Of a stretch of 64,000 nt of DNA, positions 42,392 through 49,299 are shown in pieces. Every line of letters starts with the position of its first letter. Position 1 is the first letter of the stretch. Source of the stretch: CAYQJS01 sp964417895 (GTDB lineage: Bacteria; Chloroflexota; UBA6077; SHYK01); NCBI GenBank assembly GCA_964417895.1, contig CAYQJS010000012.1, positions 1 through 64,000 of the forward strand, given 5' to 3'. The position numbers and the translations under genes were made by a program. The notes beneath the pieces are model-generated. The model saw only the letters and a list, made by a program, of their open reading frames with translations, was not told the origin of the DNA and searched no databases.

Positions 42392-42664
42392 ATGCTGAGC
42401 GAGCAGACGATCAGCGGCGACCGCGCGATCAACCTCGGCGACCGCGTTCTCGTGGCATCGGCCACCACCCCCGGCCAGTGGTACGAAGTGGCCGAGGGCC
42501 AGTGCGAGTGCAAGGGGTTCCACTACCGCCAGCGATGCCGCCACCTGGCCGTCGCCGACGCGGCCCAGGGCATCGGTTCCTGCGCATCCTGTGGCGGCAT
42601 CGCCCGCGACCTGGCGGACAACCTCTGCCCCGCCTGCGCGGCCGCGTTCGGGTTGGCTGCGTGA
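42392..42664 (+). CDS. Small SWIM-type zinc-finger protein
   Basis: 90 residues from ATG 42392 with AGGAGGGG upstream. A SWIM-like motif CECKGFHYRQRCRHL (CxC...CxH) is followed by a second Cys set, CASCGG and CPAC, suggesting two zinc sites. SWIM domains bind DNA or protein. First gene of the early operon; overlaps the next gene (GTGA). Exact role unknown. Confidence 0.78.
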   Translation: MLSEQTISGDRAINLGDRVLVASATTPGQWYEVAEGQCECKGFHYRQRCRHLAVADAAQGIGSCASCGGIARDLADNLCPACAAAFGLAA

Positions 42665-42867
42665 GCGGGTTTCGCAGCTACACCCCGCAGCTCCCCGACG
42701 ATCTCATCCACGCCCTCTGGGCGAGAAAGGAGACCACCGGCGTACCGATGACGGCTCTACTCCGAGAGGCCGTCGAGCGCTTCCTGAGCGAAGGGGACCG
42801 GGTGTCTAGACCACACCCGGCCCCCGAATCACCCACCCACGCGACAGCAACGCAGAAGGGAGAGTGA
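42661..42867 (+). CDS. Small ribbon-helix-helix-like protein
   Basis: 68 residues from a GTG overlapping the upstream stop. The N-terminal 45 residues fit a CopG/Arc ribbon-helix-helix: FRSYTPQLPDDLIHALWARKETTGVPMTALLREAVERFLSEG. The rest is a polar Pro/Thr tail. Likely a DNA-binding regulator of the early operon. ORF is short, but coupling on the upstream side and a one-base gap downstream support it. Confidence 0.75.
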   Translation: MSGFRSYTPQLPDDLIHALWARKETTGVPMTALLREAVERFLSEGDRVSRPHPAPESPTHATATQKGE

Positions 42868-42868
42868 C

Positions 42869-43306
42869 ATGTCCAGTCTAGCAGTCGAGACCAACGGTCA
42901 GAATCCCGCGCTCGTGGAGTACGACGAAGCCGTCGAGCGGCAGAAGGCCACCGACGCGGCCCTAGCCGCCGCCAGGTTCACCGGCACCACCCAGGACATG
43001 GTGACGGGCGACTACATCGTGTGGGCCGCCGGCGCCATTGTGGGCTGGACCAAGACCCCCGACGAGGCCGCCCACCGCCTGCAGGCCAATGCTGCCGCTC
43101 AGGCCGCCAGGGCCGCCACCCAGAGCACCGCCCGCGACGAGCTGCCCTGCTCCATCGAGTTTCAGCGAGCCAAGGATGGGACCGTCTACTGGACCATCAA
43201 GGGCTACCACGCCCCGGGCGACGAGAACGCGGCGCTAGCCCGTCTACAGGCCCTCGACGCCACGCTAGCCCGCGAGTACCGACCGGAGCTCGGACCCGCC
43301 AGCTAA
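42869..43306 (+). CDS. Hypothetical phage-like protein
   Basis: 145 residues, not recognised. The N-terminal half is Ala-rich and helical (QKATDAALAAARF ... DEAAHRLQANAAAQAARAA), the C-terminal half has a strand-rich segment (SIEFQRAKDGTVYWTIKGYHAPGDENAALARLQAL). Starts one base after the ribbon-helix-helix gene with GGGAGAG upstream, so part of the early operon. A strong hairpin follows its stop. Confidence 0.7.
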   Translation: MSSLAVETNGQNPALVEYDEAVERQKATDAALAAARFTGTTQDMVTGDYIVWAAGAIVGWTKTPDEAAHRLQANAAAQAARAATQSTARDELPCSIEFQRAKDGTVYWTIKGYHAPGDENAALARLQALDATLAREYRPELGPAS

Positions 43307-43321
43307 AACCCCAACACCATC

Positions 43322-43351
43322 GGGGCCCCGGGCGTCGCTGCCCGGGGCCCC
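43322..43351 (+). terminator. Strong 12-bp-stem hairpin in the early operon
   Basis: GGGGCCCCGGGC (43322-43333) pairs perfectly with GCCCGGGGCCCC (43340-43351) around a 6-base loop. No U-tract follows, and the next gene starts 18 bases later with AAGGGAGG, so it may attenuate expression or protect RNA instead of fully terminating. Confidence 0.55.
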
Positions 43352-43368
43352 CAAGGGAGGCTCTACCA

Positions 43369-43572
43369 ATGCCACCGACCTATCTCGTCAGATTCATCGA
43401 CGGCCAGATACACGGGCGCGTCTGCCGCGCCTGTGGCGTGCTCCTCACTCGGACCAACGTGTTCAGCCTTCGCGCCGACTTCTGCCGCCAGCACGACCCG
43501 GACCACGAGCCCGACCGCACGGCCCCGCCGGGCATCGCACCACGCCGAAGGCGAGGCCGCCGTGGCCGCTGA
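43369..43572 (+). CDS. Small Cys-containing protein (possible zinc binder)
   Basis: 67 residues from ATG 43369 with AAGGGAGG upstream. Contains VCRACGVLL and FCRQHDPDH, which could form a CxxC/CxxH zinc site, then an Arg-rich tail. Not assigned to a family. Overlaps the following gene by 11 bases. Confidence 0.6.
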   Translation: MPPTYLVRFIDGQIHGRVCRACGVLLTRTNVFSLRADFCRQHDPDHEPDRTAPPGIAPRRRRGRRGR

Positions 43573-43936
43573 GACGCGCATCATTCCCGCTACCATCGCC
43601 CGCGTCAACGGCCAGGGGTTCCAGACCCGCGAGGATCCCGGCAAGTGGTTCAACCTCTCGAAGTACGCGACGCCACCACCGGCGATCCCGCCAGCCGGGA
43701 CCGAAGTACGCATCACCCTCGACGGCTCCGGGTACGTCCGGGCCATCGAGCCGGTCGACACGGCCGAGGCCGTTACAAGGGCGCCGGGGAGGCACACGGG
43801 AGCGCCACCCACAAAAGATGTGGCCATCATCCGCATGAACGCGCTCAAATGCGCGGCACGGCTGCTGGGGCAAGGGGCCGAAACAGACAGCTTGCTCGCG
43901 CTCGCGGGGAAGCTCGAGGCGTGGATCGCCCGTTAG
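43562..43936 (+). CDS. Phage-type protein, possible OB-fold nucleic-acid binder
   Basis: 124 residues from a GTG at 43562. The N-terminal half is strand-rich (ATIARVNGQGFQTREDPGKWFNLSKYATPP, TEVRITLDGSGYVRAIEPVD), resembling an OB-type fold. The C-terminal half is helical (IIRMNALKCAARLLGQ ... LLALAGKLEAWIAR). This layout is seen in small phage proteins of DNA metabolism. Function inferred weakly from shape. Last gene of the plus-strand early operon. Confidence 0.65.
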   Translation: MAAETRIIPATIARVNGQGFQTREDPGKWFNLSKYATPPPAIPPAGTEVRITLDGSGYVRAIEPVDTAEAVTRAPGRHTGAPPTKDVAIIRMNALKCAARLLGQGAETDSLLALAGKLEAWIAR

Positions 43937-44004
43937 CAGCGCATCGACTGAGGAGGAGTGGCGGCCAGGGTGGCTATGACACCGCCCCGGCCGTCGCTCT
44001 CCAC

Positions 44005-44019
44005 ACCCCATTTCGGGGT
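44005..44019. terminator. Small hairpin between convergent element genes
   Basis: ACCCC/GGGGT stem of 5 bp around ATTTC, in the 100-base gap between the end of the early operon and the 44037 gene. Weak terminator-like element. Confidence 0.3.
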
Positions 44020-44036
44020 AGGCTCGTACCGAGGGC

Positions 44037-45257
44037 TCAGGGCAGGACGACAGATCTCCCCGAGTAAACCTCGACGTTGTTGAGTTGGTCGAAGTAAACG
44101 CCCAACGAAAACCCATACTCACCTGCAGCCTTGCCGACCAGATTGAGGCGATACTCACGCTGCTGACCTGCGGCGAGCCCTGGAAAGGTCAGGTACCGGC
44201 TCCCAAGGAAGTCCCCGTCGTCCCGCCAATCGGGGCTCGCACTTCGCAGGATAAAGCCATCAAAGAAACGGCTGGAGATCTGCAAGCGCACGTCGCCTGC
44301 TGCCGAGCCCCCGTCATTGCGGAGGGACACGAGAAGAAATCCGATTCCACCGACCCGCGCCTGAGTTGAATACCGCGGGCCGTCTACCACCACAACTCTA
44401 GGTCTGGCGGCCTCGGCTGCGGCAGTAGCCCGTGCGCTGGCCTCGCGGGCAACTGTGGTTGCTTGCGCCTGGGCGATCTCCACCTGCGCGGTCGCCTCGG
44501 CGCTCACCTCTCCCCGCATTTGGTGCGCGGCCGATAGGCTCGGGGCTAGCGCGAGTGCCTGCTGAAGCTCCACTAAGGCAAGACCAAACTCACCGGCCTC
44601 GCGGTAGTCGGCAGCGGCCGACAAATGGGCCCCGGCCTGGGACTCGCGGTCCGCCGCCGCTCCGGCTGTTGCGAGTGCGGCCATCTCCCTGGAACTGGCG
44701 GCCGGACTAGAACCGGTGCCCTCTGTCTCCGAAGGCTCGGAAGCCTGCTCGGAAGAACGTTCGGTCCGTGTGCCCGATTCAGGAGCCACCATCGACAGGG
44801 CTACAAGGCCGGCGGTCACCAGCGCAATCCATGCGGCGGCAACTTTGAGGCGGTTGGGTGAGTTGAAGCCTGGGACCCGAGCGCGAGCACCCCAAGCGTT
44901 CGTCGCTAGGAATACAGTCGCCAGCGCCAGGATGCCAAAGAGCTTCGCTGCAACGTTGCCGACGATGAGGAAAGAGGCGATGGTCAGATAGCCTAGGACG
45001 GCGACCACCATCTTCCAGACACTAATGGAACGGAAGCCAGGCACCGCCATCCACCAGTAAACTGGCGCAGCACGTTGATCCGCTGGGAGGGGAGGCGTCG
45101 ATCCCGGGGAGGTGGCGTTTTTCTCGTATTGGCCTTGTAGCGCTGTTCCGACCTCCGCCCTGAGTGCCTCCATCCCATCAGATCGTAGGGTGTGCCCGCA
45201 GCGCGAGCAAAAGTTGGCCTCGTCGGGCTGCTGACTGTGGCACGACGGGCAGAGCAC
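44037..45257 (-). CDS. Zinc-ribbon membrane protein with TPR-like and Ig-like regions (element cargo)
   Basis: 406 residues. An N-terminal zinc ribbon (CPSCHSQQPDEANFCSRCG) is followed by three hydrophobic segments (about 88-165). After a Ser/Glu-rich linker comes a TPR-like helical region (AGAHLSAAADYREAGEFGLALVELQQALALAPSLSAA) and a long Ala-rich helix. The C-terminal beta domain resembles a CARDB/FxLYD-type Ig fold (VGGIGFLLVSLRNDGGSAAGDVRLQISS). No catalytic motif. Has its own promoter and is not a phage morphogenesis gene, so a cargo protein, possibly a sensor or defence factor. Confidence 0.75.
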   Translation of the reverse strand: MLCPSCHSQQPDEANFCSRCGHTLRSDGMEALRAEVGTALQGQYEKNATSPGSTPPLPADQRAAPVYWWMAVPGFRSISVWKMVVAVLGYLTIASFLIVGNVAAKLFGILALATVFLATNAWGARARVPGFNSPNRLKVAAAWIALVTAGLVALSMVAPESGTRTERSSEQASEPSETEGTGSSPAASSREMAALATAGAAADRESQAGAHLSAAADYREAGEFGLALVELQQALALAPSLSAAHQMRGEVSAEATAQVEIAQAQATTVAREASARATAAAEAARPRVVVVDGPRYSTQARVGGIGFLLVSLRNDGGSAAGDVRLQISSRFFDGFILRSASPDWRDDGDFLGSRYLTFPGLAAGQQREYRLNLVGKAAGEYGFSLGVYFDQLNNVEVYSGRSVVLP

Positions 45258-45319
45258 AGATCCTCGCTCCCGAGAAACGACGCGCTCGATCTGAAGCCGC
45301 GACGGCCTACCCTGGGGGG

Positions 45320-45373
45320 AGAATGGTTCTCAGGCTGCTTACTTGTCAAGCCCGAACTCTCAAGCCTGAACTC
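45320..45373 (-). promoter_or_regulatory. Promoter and tandem repeat upstream of the cargo gene
   Basis: Minus-strand TTGACA (45349-45344) with a weak CATTCT -10 at an 18-base spacing. Two contiguous 14-bp repeats TCAAGCC(C/T)GAACTC (45346-45359, 45360-45373, plus-strand reading) cover the -35, suggesting an operator. Confidence 0.45.
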
Positions 45374-45396
45374 TCTTGACGCTTGACATCTGCGAA

Positions 45397-45648
45397 TCAC
45401 CCGCCGCTTTCGGCGCGCGCCTCGGCAAGGGCGCGACCCACGGCTTCATGGAACTGGGGGAGGATCGCAGCCGGAATCGCCACTCCTCGCCGCGTCGGAT
45501 GCCATTCGCCGTCCCCGTCCCGCCAATGCTGGCGGGCGTCGAGCCGCAGCTGGCCTCTGTACGCCCCCAGGGTCACCACGAGCCGGAGCTCGTCGCTGAT
45601 CTCGTGCACGAGCAAAACGCGGTCCTTCTCGACCATGGCCCCGCTCAC
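45397..45648 (-). CDS. PC4/p15-type ssDNA-binding protein
   Basis: 83 residues from a GTG at 45648 with AGGGAG upstream. Fits the transcriptional coactivator p15 (PC4) fold: ELRLVVTLGAYRGQLRLDARQHWRDGDGEWHPTRRGVAIPAAILPQFHEAVGRALAEA. Bacterial and phage PC4-like proteins bind single-stranded DNA as dimers. Lying 101 bases after the helicase gene, it probably serves replication or recombination of the element. Confidence 0.75.
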   Translation of the reverse strand: MSGAMVEKDRVLLVHEISDELRLVVTLGAYRGQLRLDARQHWRDGDGEWHPTRRGVAIPAAILPQFHEAVGRALAEARAESGG

Positions 45649-45749
45649 GGCCTGCTCCCTCTTACCTCAATACTCCGCACTGGGCCGAATGCTCACCGTG
45701 GGCCCGACTGCTCGGTGGTCGAGTAGGACATGGGCGATCCCGTGACTGC

Positions 45750-47318
45750 TCAAAGCTGGGCCTCCACCGCCTGCGCGTAGTCGCGGGCAGCCTGAGCTGC
45801 GAGCCGCAAGTCATCGGGAGTAGCCGACCGCAGCCAGGTATGCCAAGCATCGGGGTCGGCGACGATGGAGTGCCCGGGCTTGTACGTCAGGGCTGGCCAG
45901 CGGTGCTCGAACGCCCACTCATCCAGGGAGCGCCGGTCACGGTCGGCGGCAGGGCGGTCCTCAGCAGCGTCGGCCGGAGGCTGCGCCGCCTGCTCAGTCC
46001 ATAGAGCGCCAACATCTCCATAGGACGCCATCCCAGGGGACTGGCAATCTATGGCTTCTATGGCGGTTTTTTGGCGCTCTATGGTGGTGTTGTCGATGGG
46101 TAGCGACCAGAGGTACGTGGCCCCTGGGCCGAAGCCGTCGCGACGAGTCACGACGCCGGCTGCCCGCTTCGCGCGGTCCAGGGTCCGCTCAGCGATCGCC
46201 GCCGCCCGGGCTTCCTTCATCACGTCTTTGGCCGGGAGTGGCGAGTCAGCGAGCAAGTCCCGCAGGAAGTCGGTCGCCTCGTCCATGGCGCTTCGCGTCT
46301 CAGTGTCCTCTGGCACGGCCAGGAGCTGCGCTGCTGTATGACTCGTGGGGCCGTCCCACGCCACGCGGACCGCCCCCTCTGCGACCTGCTCCAGGTGGTA
46401 GGCCAACGCCGGCGGCTTCTCGGCAAGGTTGCTTTTCGTGCAGGCCAGAATCCGCCGGTGCCCCGTTGTGTCGTCGGGGTCAGCCGCCACCAGTAGCCCC
46501 GCGCGCGCCGCGGCGATGATGCCGATCGAGGCGCCGCCGCGATAGAGGGGATTGCCTCCTGCGCTCTTATTGAGATGGCGGACGACGATGAGGGCGACGC
46601 CGAGGTGCTCGATCAGTGCCACAAGGGGAGCGAGCGCCCGTCGAATCTGCTGGTCCCTGTTGGCGTTCACCTCGTCAGGAAGGAACGCCATCAGTGGGTC
46701 CAGAATGACGAGGCGAGCGTCCACCTCGAGGATAGCCCCCTCTATGGCCTCAAGGTCGGCAAGCGTCGGGGGACGCGGTGTGCGAGTCTCGTTGCCATCG
46801 TCTCCGATCCGCACCCCGAAGACCTCGGTAAGCGCCCGAATTCGGGTGAGGTCGGCGCCGGCCGCCAGGAGCCGTGGCGCGATGGTATCGGCGAGCCCAT
46901 CCTCGGCCGAGAGAATGATCACGCCAGACGGGCGGGCCAGGTCACTCACGCTCCCATCGGGCATCGCCGCTCCCGTGGACACGCGCGCCGCCAGGTCGAG
47001 CGTGAGCGTCGACTTGCCTAACCCCGGGTCGCCATCGAGGATCGAAACTTTCCCGATCGGAACATGGCTCCGCCAGACCCACTTGACAAGCTCCGGGGTC
47101 ACATCTGCGAGCGCTATCGTCCGCCAGAGGATCCCACCGGCCTGATGGTGGCCATTCGAGCGGTCTTCGGGTGCCCGTGGAATCACTGCTGGCGCCTGTA
47201 ACGATTTCACCGGCCACTCGTGCCCCTGCTCGCATGTCCAGGTGCCCTTCGGCTTGTACACCCACCAGGCTCCGCACCCGGGTGTGGGGCAGCGCTCGGG
47301 CAGGGCGGGCGTCGTCAT
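45750..47318 (-). CDS. RepA-like AAA ATPase / replicative helicase with N-terminal zinc finger
   Basis: About 522 residues from ATG 47318 (GAGG upstream, one-base overlap with the previous stop). A short N-terminal Cys/His motif (CPTPGC ... CEQGHEW) precedes a RecA-type ATPase: Walker A ILDGDPGLGKSTLTLDLAARV, ILSAEDG, Walker B RLVILDPLMAFL and VVRHLNKS. The C-terminal part is a helical linker and a variable tail. This is the RepA/AAA_25 group used by plasmids, phages and satellites for replication. A primase domain is not visible, so a host or helper primase would be needed. Confidence 0.85.
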   Translation of the reverse strand: MTTPALPERCPTPGCGAWWVYKPKGTWTCEQGHEWPVKSLQAPAVIPRAPEDRSNGHHQAGGILWRTIALADVTPELVKWVWRSHVPIGKVSILDGDPGLGKSTLTLDLAARVSTGAAMPDGSVSDLARPSGVIILSAEDGLADTIAPRLLAAGADLTRIRALTEVFGVRIGDDGNETRTPRPPTLADLEAIEGAILEVDARLVILDPLMAFLPDEVNANRDQQIRRALAPLVALIEHLGVALIVVRHLNKSAGGNPLYRGGASIGIIAAARAGLLVAADPDDTTGHRRILACTKSNLAEKPPALAYHLEQVAEGAVRVAWDGPTSHTAAQLLAVPEDTETRSAMDEATDFLRDLLADSPLPAKDVMKEARAAAIAERTLDRAKRAAGVVTRRDGFGPGATYLWSLPIDNTTIERQKTAIEAIDCQSPGMASYGDVGALWTEQAAQPPADAAEDRPAADRDRRSLDEWAFEHRWPALTYKPGHSIVADPDAWHTWLRSATPDDLRLAAQAARDYAQAVEAQL

Positions 47319-47530
47319 CACGCTGCCTCGCGCGCTCGGCACCAGAGGCAGGCGCATGAGCACGGCAGGCGGGGCCGGCACAAGTGGGGCCCGCCCGTCG
47401 TCAAGTCGTCGAAGCGACCGCCACCGGGGAGGCGCCGATCAACGCGCCATTGAATTTGAGCGGAGCAGCGCTCGCAGGAGGTTGCTGGTCCCCACGAGAT
47501 CCTGGTGACTGGCAACCGCCGCGGCACCAT
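47318..47530 (-). CDS. Small cysteine-rich protein coupled to RepA
   Basis: 70 residues. Its ATG directly follows the excisionase TAG and its TGA overlaps the repA ATG (TGATG), so it is coupled on both sides. The CERCSAQIQW motif and later GGPHLCRP and CSCACLWC could form zinc sites like those in small phage zinc-ribbon proteins. No family is assigned. Confidence 0.6.
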   Translation of the reverse strand: MVPRRLPVTRISWGPATSCERCSAQIQWRVDRRLPGGGRFDDLTTGGPHLCRPRLPCSCACLWCRAREAA

Positions 47531-47887
47531 CTATTTGCCCTTTCGCCCAAGGTTCGCCCGCCGTCGAGCTCGCCGCGGTGTGAGGGCAAGTGGCGGGCCC
47601 GTGCCATCCGTTGCATCAAGGCCCTTGCCGCCGGTGCGGCGTGTAGCGAGCTGGCGCGCCAGCTCGATGAGGATATCCTCCAGCTCATCGAGCGCCCTGA
47701 GGGGGACGAGGAGCCGGCGCTCGGAGATTCTGAGCGTTGGGAGGAGGCCCTCGCGGACGAGCTGATAGGCGCGGGCGCGACCTACCCCGAGGATGGCGCC
47801 AGCTTCCTCCACGGAGATCCAGCGACGGGCGGGCTGGTCGGGCTGGGGGTGTTTGGGTTCTCGCACTGCGCTATCTAGATAGCGCAC
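47531..47887 (-). CDS. AlpA/excisionase-like helix-turn-helix protein
   Basis: 118 residues from a GTG at 47887 (GGGGA upstream; GTG 47866 is an alternative). The core RRWISVEEAGAILGVGRARAYQLVREGLLPTLRISERRLLVPLRALDELE is a MerR-like winged HTH_17 as in Xis/AlpA proteins. The C-terminal part is basic. In satellites and ICEs this class directs excision or activates integrase. Its gene sits between the integrase side and repA, with a perfect palindrome over its first codons. Confidence 0.85.
   Translation of the reverse strand: MRYLDSAVREPKHPQPDQPARRWISVEEAGAILGVGRARAYQLVREGLLPTLRISERRLLVPLRALDELEDILIELARQLATRRTGGKGLDATDGTGPPLALTPRRARRRANLGRKGK
47868..47885. promoter_or_regulatory. 18-bp perfect palindrome at the excisionase start
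   Basis: GCGCTATCTAGATAGCGC is fully self-complementary and begins two bases inside the GTG 47887 start (or just before GTG 47866). A likely operator for autoregulation or a Xis-type binding site. Confidence 0.6.
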
Positions 47888-47893
47888 CGGCGT

Positions 47894-47969
47894 TTCCCCG
47901 GACTATTACATAAAGTCCCCGGAGCGAGATTGGCTTCCCCGGTCTCTTACATAAAGTCCCCGGAGCGAG
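47894..47969. repeat. Two 35-bp direct repeats (41-bp period) between excisionase and the 450-aa gene
   Basis: Copies at 47894-47928 and 47935-47969 differ at two positions and share TTACATAAAGTCCCCGG. Both encode RSGDFM-stop on the minus strand, one of them as the end of the 450-aa gene. Each has a short internal inverted repeat (GGACT/AGTCC in copy 1). Could be iterons of an origin, or regulatory sites. Confidence 0.7.
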
Positions 47970-49299
47970 CGAGGCGCAGGAGGCCCGAGAGCCGCGAGCA
48001 CCAGGGGTTGCGGCTTTCGGAGAGCAGCGCCTTGATCCTGAAGATGGTCAGTTGCTGGCTGGGCGTTGGCGCAGGCTCGCCCAAGCGGTGCCGCACTGCG
48101 AGCGCGACTTGGTCGCGGATCGTCGCCGGCGGTCGCACCCCACGTCCAGCTCGACGCGGTATCCGAGGCGGCTCCGCCGCCGGATCCCTGGCGACGGTCT
48201 TGATCCATGAGTGGTAGTCCGCGTTGCGGCAGTACTCAGCGGTGCACAAGCGGCAGAGGAGCCCGATCGTGACGTGCTGGTGCTTCACGGCCCAGCTTAT
48301 GGCTCGATGGGAGCTCAACTGCCCGCACTTTTGGCACTGGAAGACGATGACGTTTTCTCTCGTGAGCGACCGGAGGGCGAAACGCAGCTGCAGCATCGCG
48401 AGCCCGGCTGCACTGAAGGCATGGTGGCGCCTCACGTACTCGGATTTCGCCCTGCCCTCGGCGATCGCCTCCGATCGCCCGTCCATTACCGCCTTCATGT
48501 AGAGCTGATAGCCGCGCTTCCCGATCGTTCTTCCGGGAAGCCGCGCGTCATCAACACGCCTCCTGATATCAGCAACGGCAACGGCGTCCCAGCGTACTGC
48601 GGCGGACGGCACCCCGTCGAACTGCTGGTGCCAGAGCTTCAGAAGCTCTGCCCGTAGCTTGTCCTTCGTCCAGTGCTCGATGGCGTCGGCCCTCCGCGCG
48701 TTTCGCCGCGTCATCCGCTCGCTCCGCGCCGCGGCCGCCCCAGGGGAAACGAGCCCGAGGATGGTGTCGTCGTCGATGACGATCCTGTCAGCTCGAAAGT
48801 GGGGCGCAAAGTACTCGACGATCTTGGCCCGCGTCGCGCGCGTGGGCTTCCAGTCGCGGCGGAGTAGGTTGTGCGCAGAGAGGCCGGTGTGGGTCCCGAA
48901 CTGCGCAGGAGTTATCCCGGCGCGGGGGCAGGCCTCGCACAGGAGCCAGCGGCCGAGTGGCGGGAGGGACTCTCGATCGATAACGGCCCAGTACCGGTCT
49001 GAGAGCGACGCCCCGATCTTGCGGTAGCGCTCAGCCCGCAGTTGATCAAACTCCCATTGCCACTGCTCGACCCAGCGGTCCTCAGCCCCAAATCGCTCTG
49101 CGATCGCAATCAGCTGCTCGGCGGTCGGATACGACTTCCCCTTCCAGAACTGCCAGAGGAGCGGGGCAATGAACCCCAGCGCAACGCTGTGATTCTGGGC
49201 GCCGCGGCCCGAGGCGCCAATATTCGACCTCAGCCACCCCCGGAAGCCCGGTGCGGCGACAGCGGCCGGCTCTGCCTCGTCGGCAGCCAGGGGGCTCAC
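47947..49299 (-). CDS. Uncharacterised 450-aa protein coupled to the integrase
   Basis: 450 residues from a GTG at 49299 overlapping the integrase TGA; a longer opening overlaps int. An XRE-like helix-turn-helix may lie near residues 45-80 (NHSVALGFIAPLLWQFWKGKSYPTAEQLIAIAERFG). The middle is helical with a WxxAVADIRRRV-type segment. Near the C-terminus a zinc-ribbon-like CQKCGQLSSH ... CRLC is visible. No known family recognised. Tight coupling to int suggests a role in integration/excision control or induction sensing. Confidence 0.72.
   Translation of the reverse strand: MSPLAADEAEPAAVAAPGFRGWLRSNIGASGRGAQNHSVALGFIAPLLWQFWKGKSYPTAEQLIAIAERFGAEDRWVEQWQWEFDQLRAERYRKIGASLSDRYWAVIDRESLPPLGRWLLCEACPRAGITPAQFGTHTGLSAHNLLRRDWKPTRATRAKIVEYFAPHFRADRIVIDDDTILGLVSPGAAAARSERMTRRNARRADAIEHWTKDKLRAELLKLWHQQFDGVPSAAVRWDAVAVADIRRRVDDARLPGRTIGKRGYQLYMKAVMDGRSEAIAEGRAKSEYVRRHHAFSAAGLAMLQLRFALRSLTRENVIVFQCQKCGQLSSHRAISWAVKHQHVTIGLLCRLCTAEYCRNADYHSWIKTVARDPAAEPPRIPRRAGRGVRPPATIRDQVALAVRHRLGEPAPTPSQQLTIFRIKALLSESRNPWCSRLSGLLRLARSGDFM

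Noticed and set aside
47906..48208. 100-codon minus-strand ORF ending in RSGDFM
   Set aside because: Alternate frame of the 450-aa gene that ends in the first 35-bp repeat by duplication of the tail sequence.
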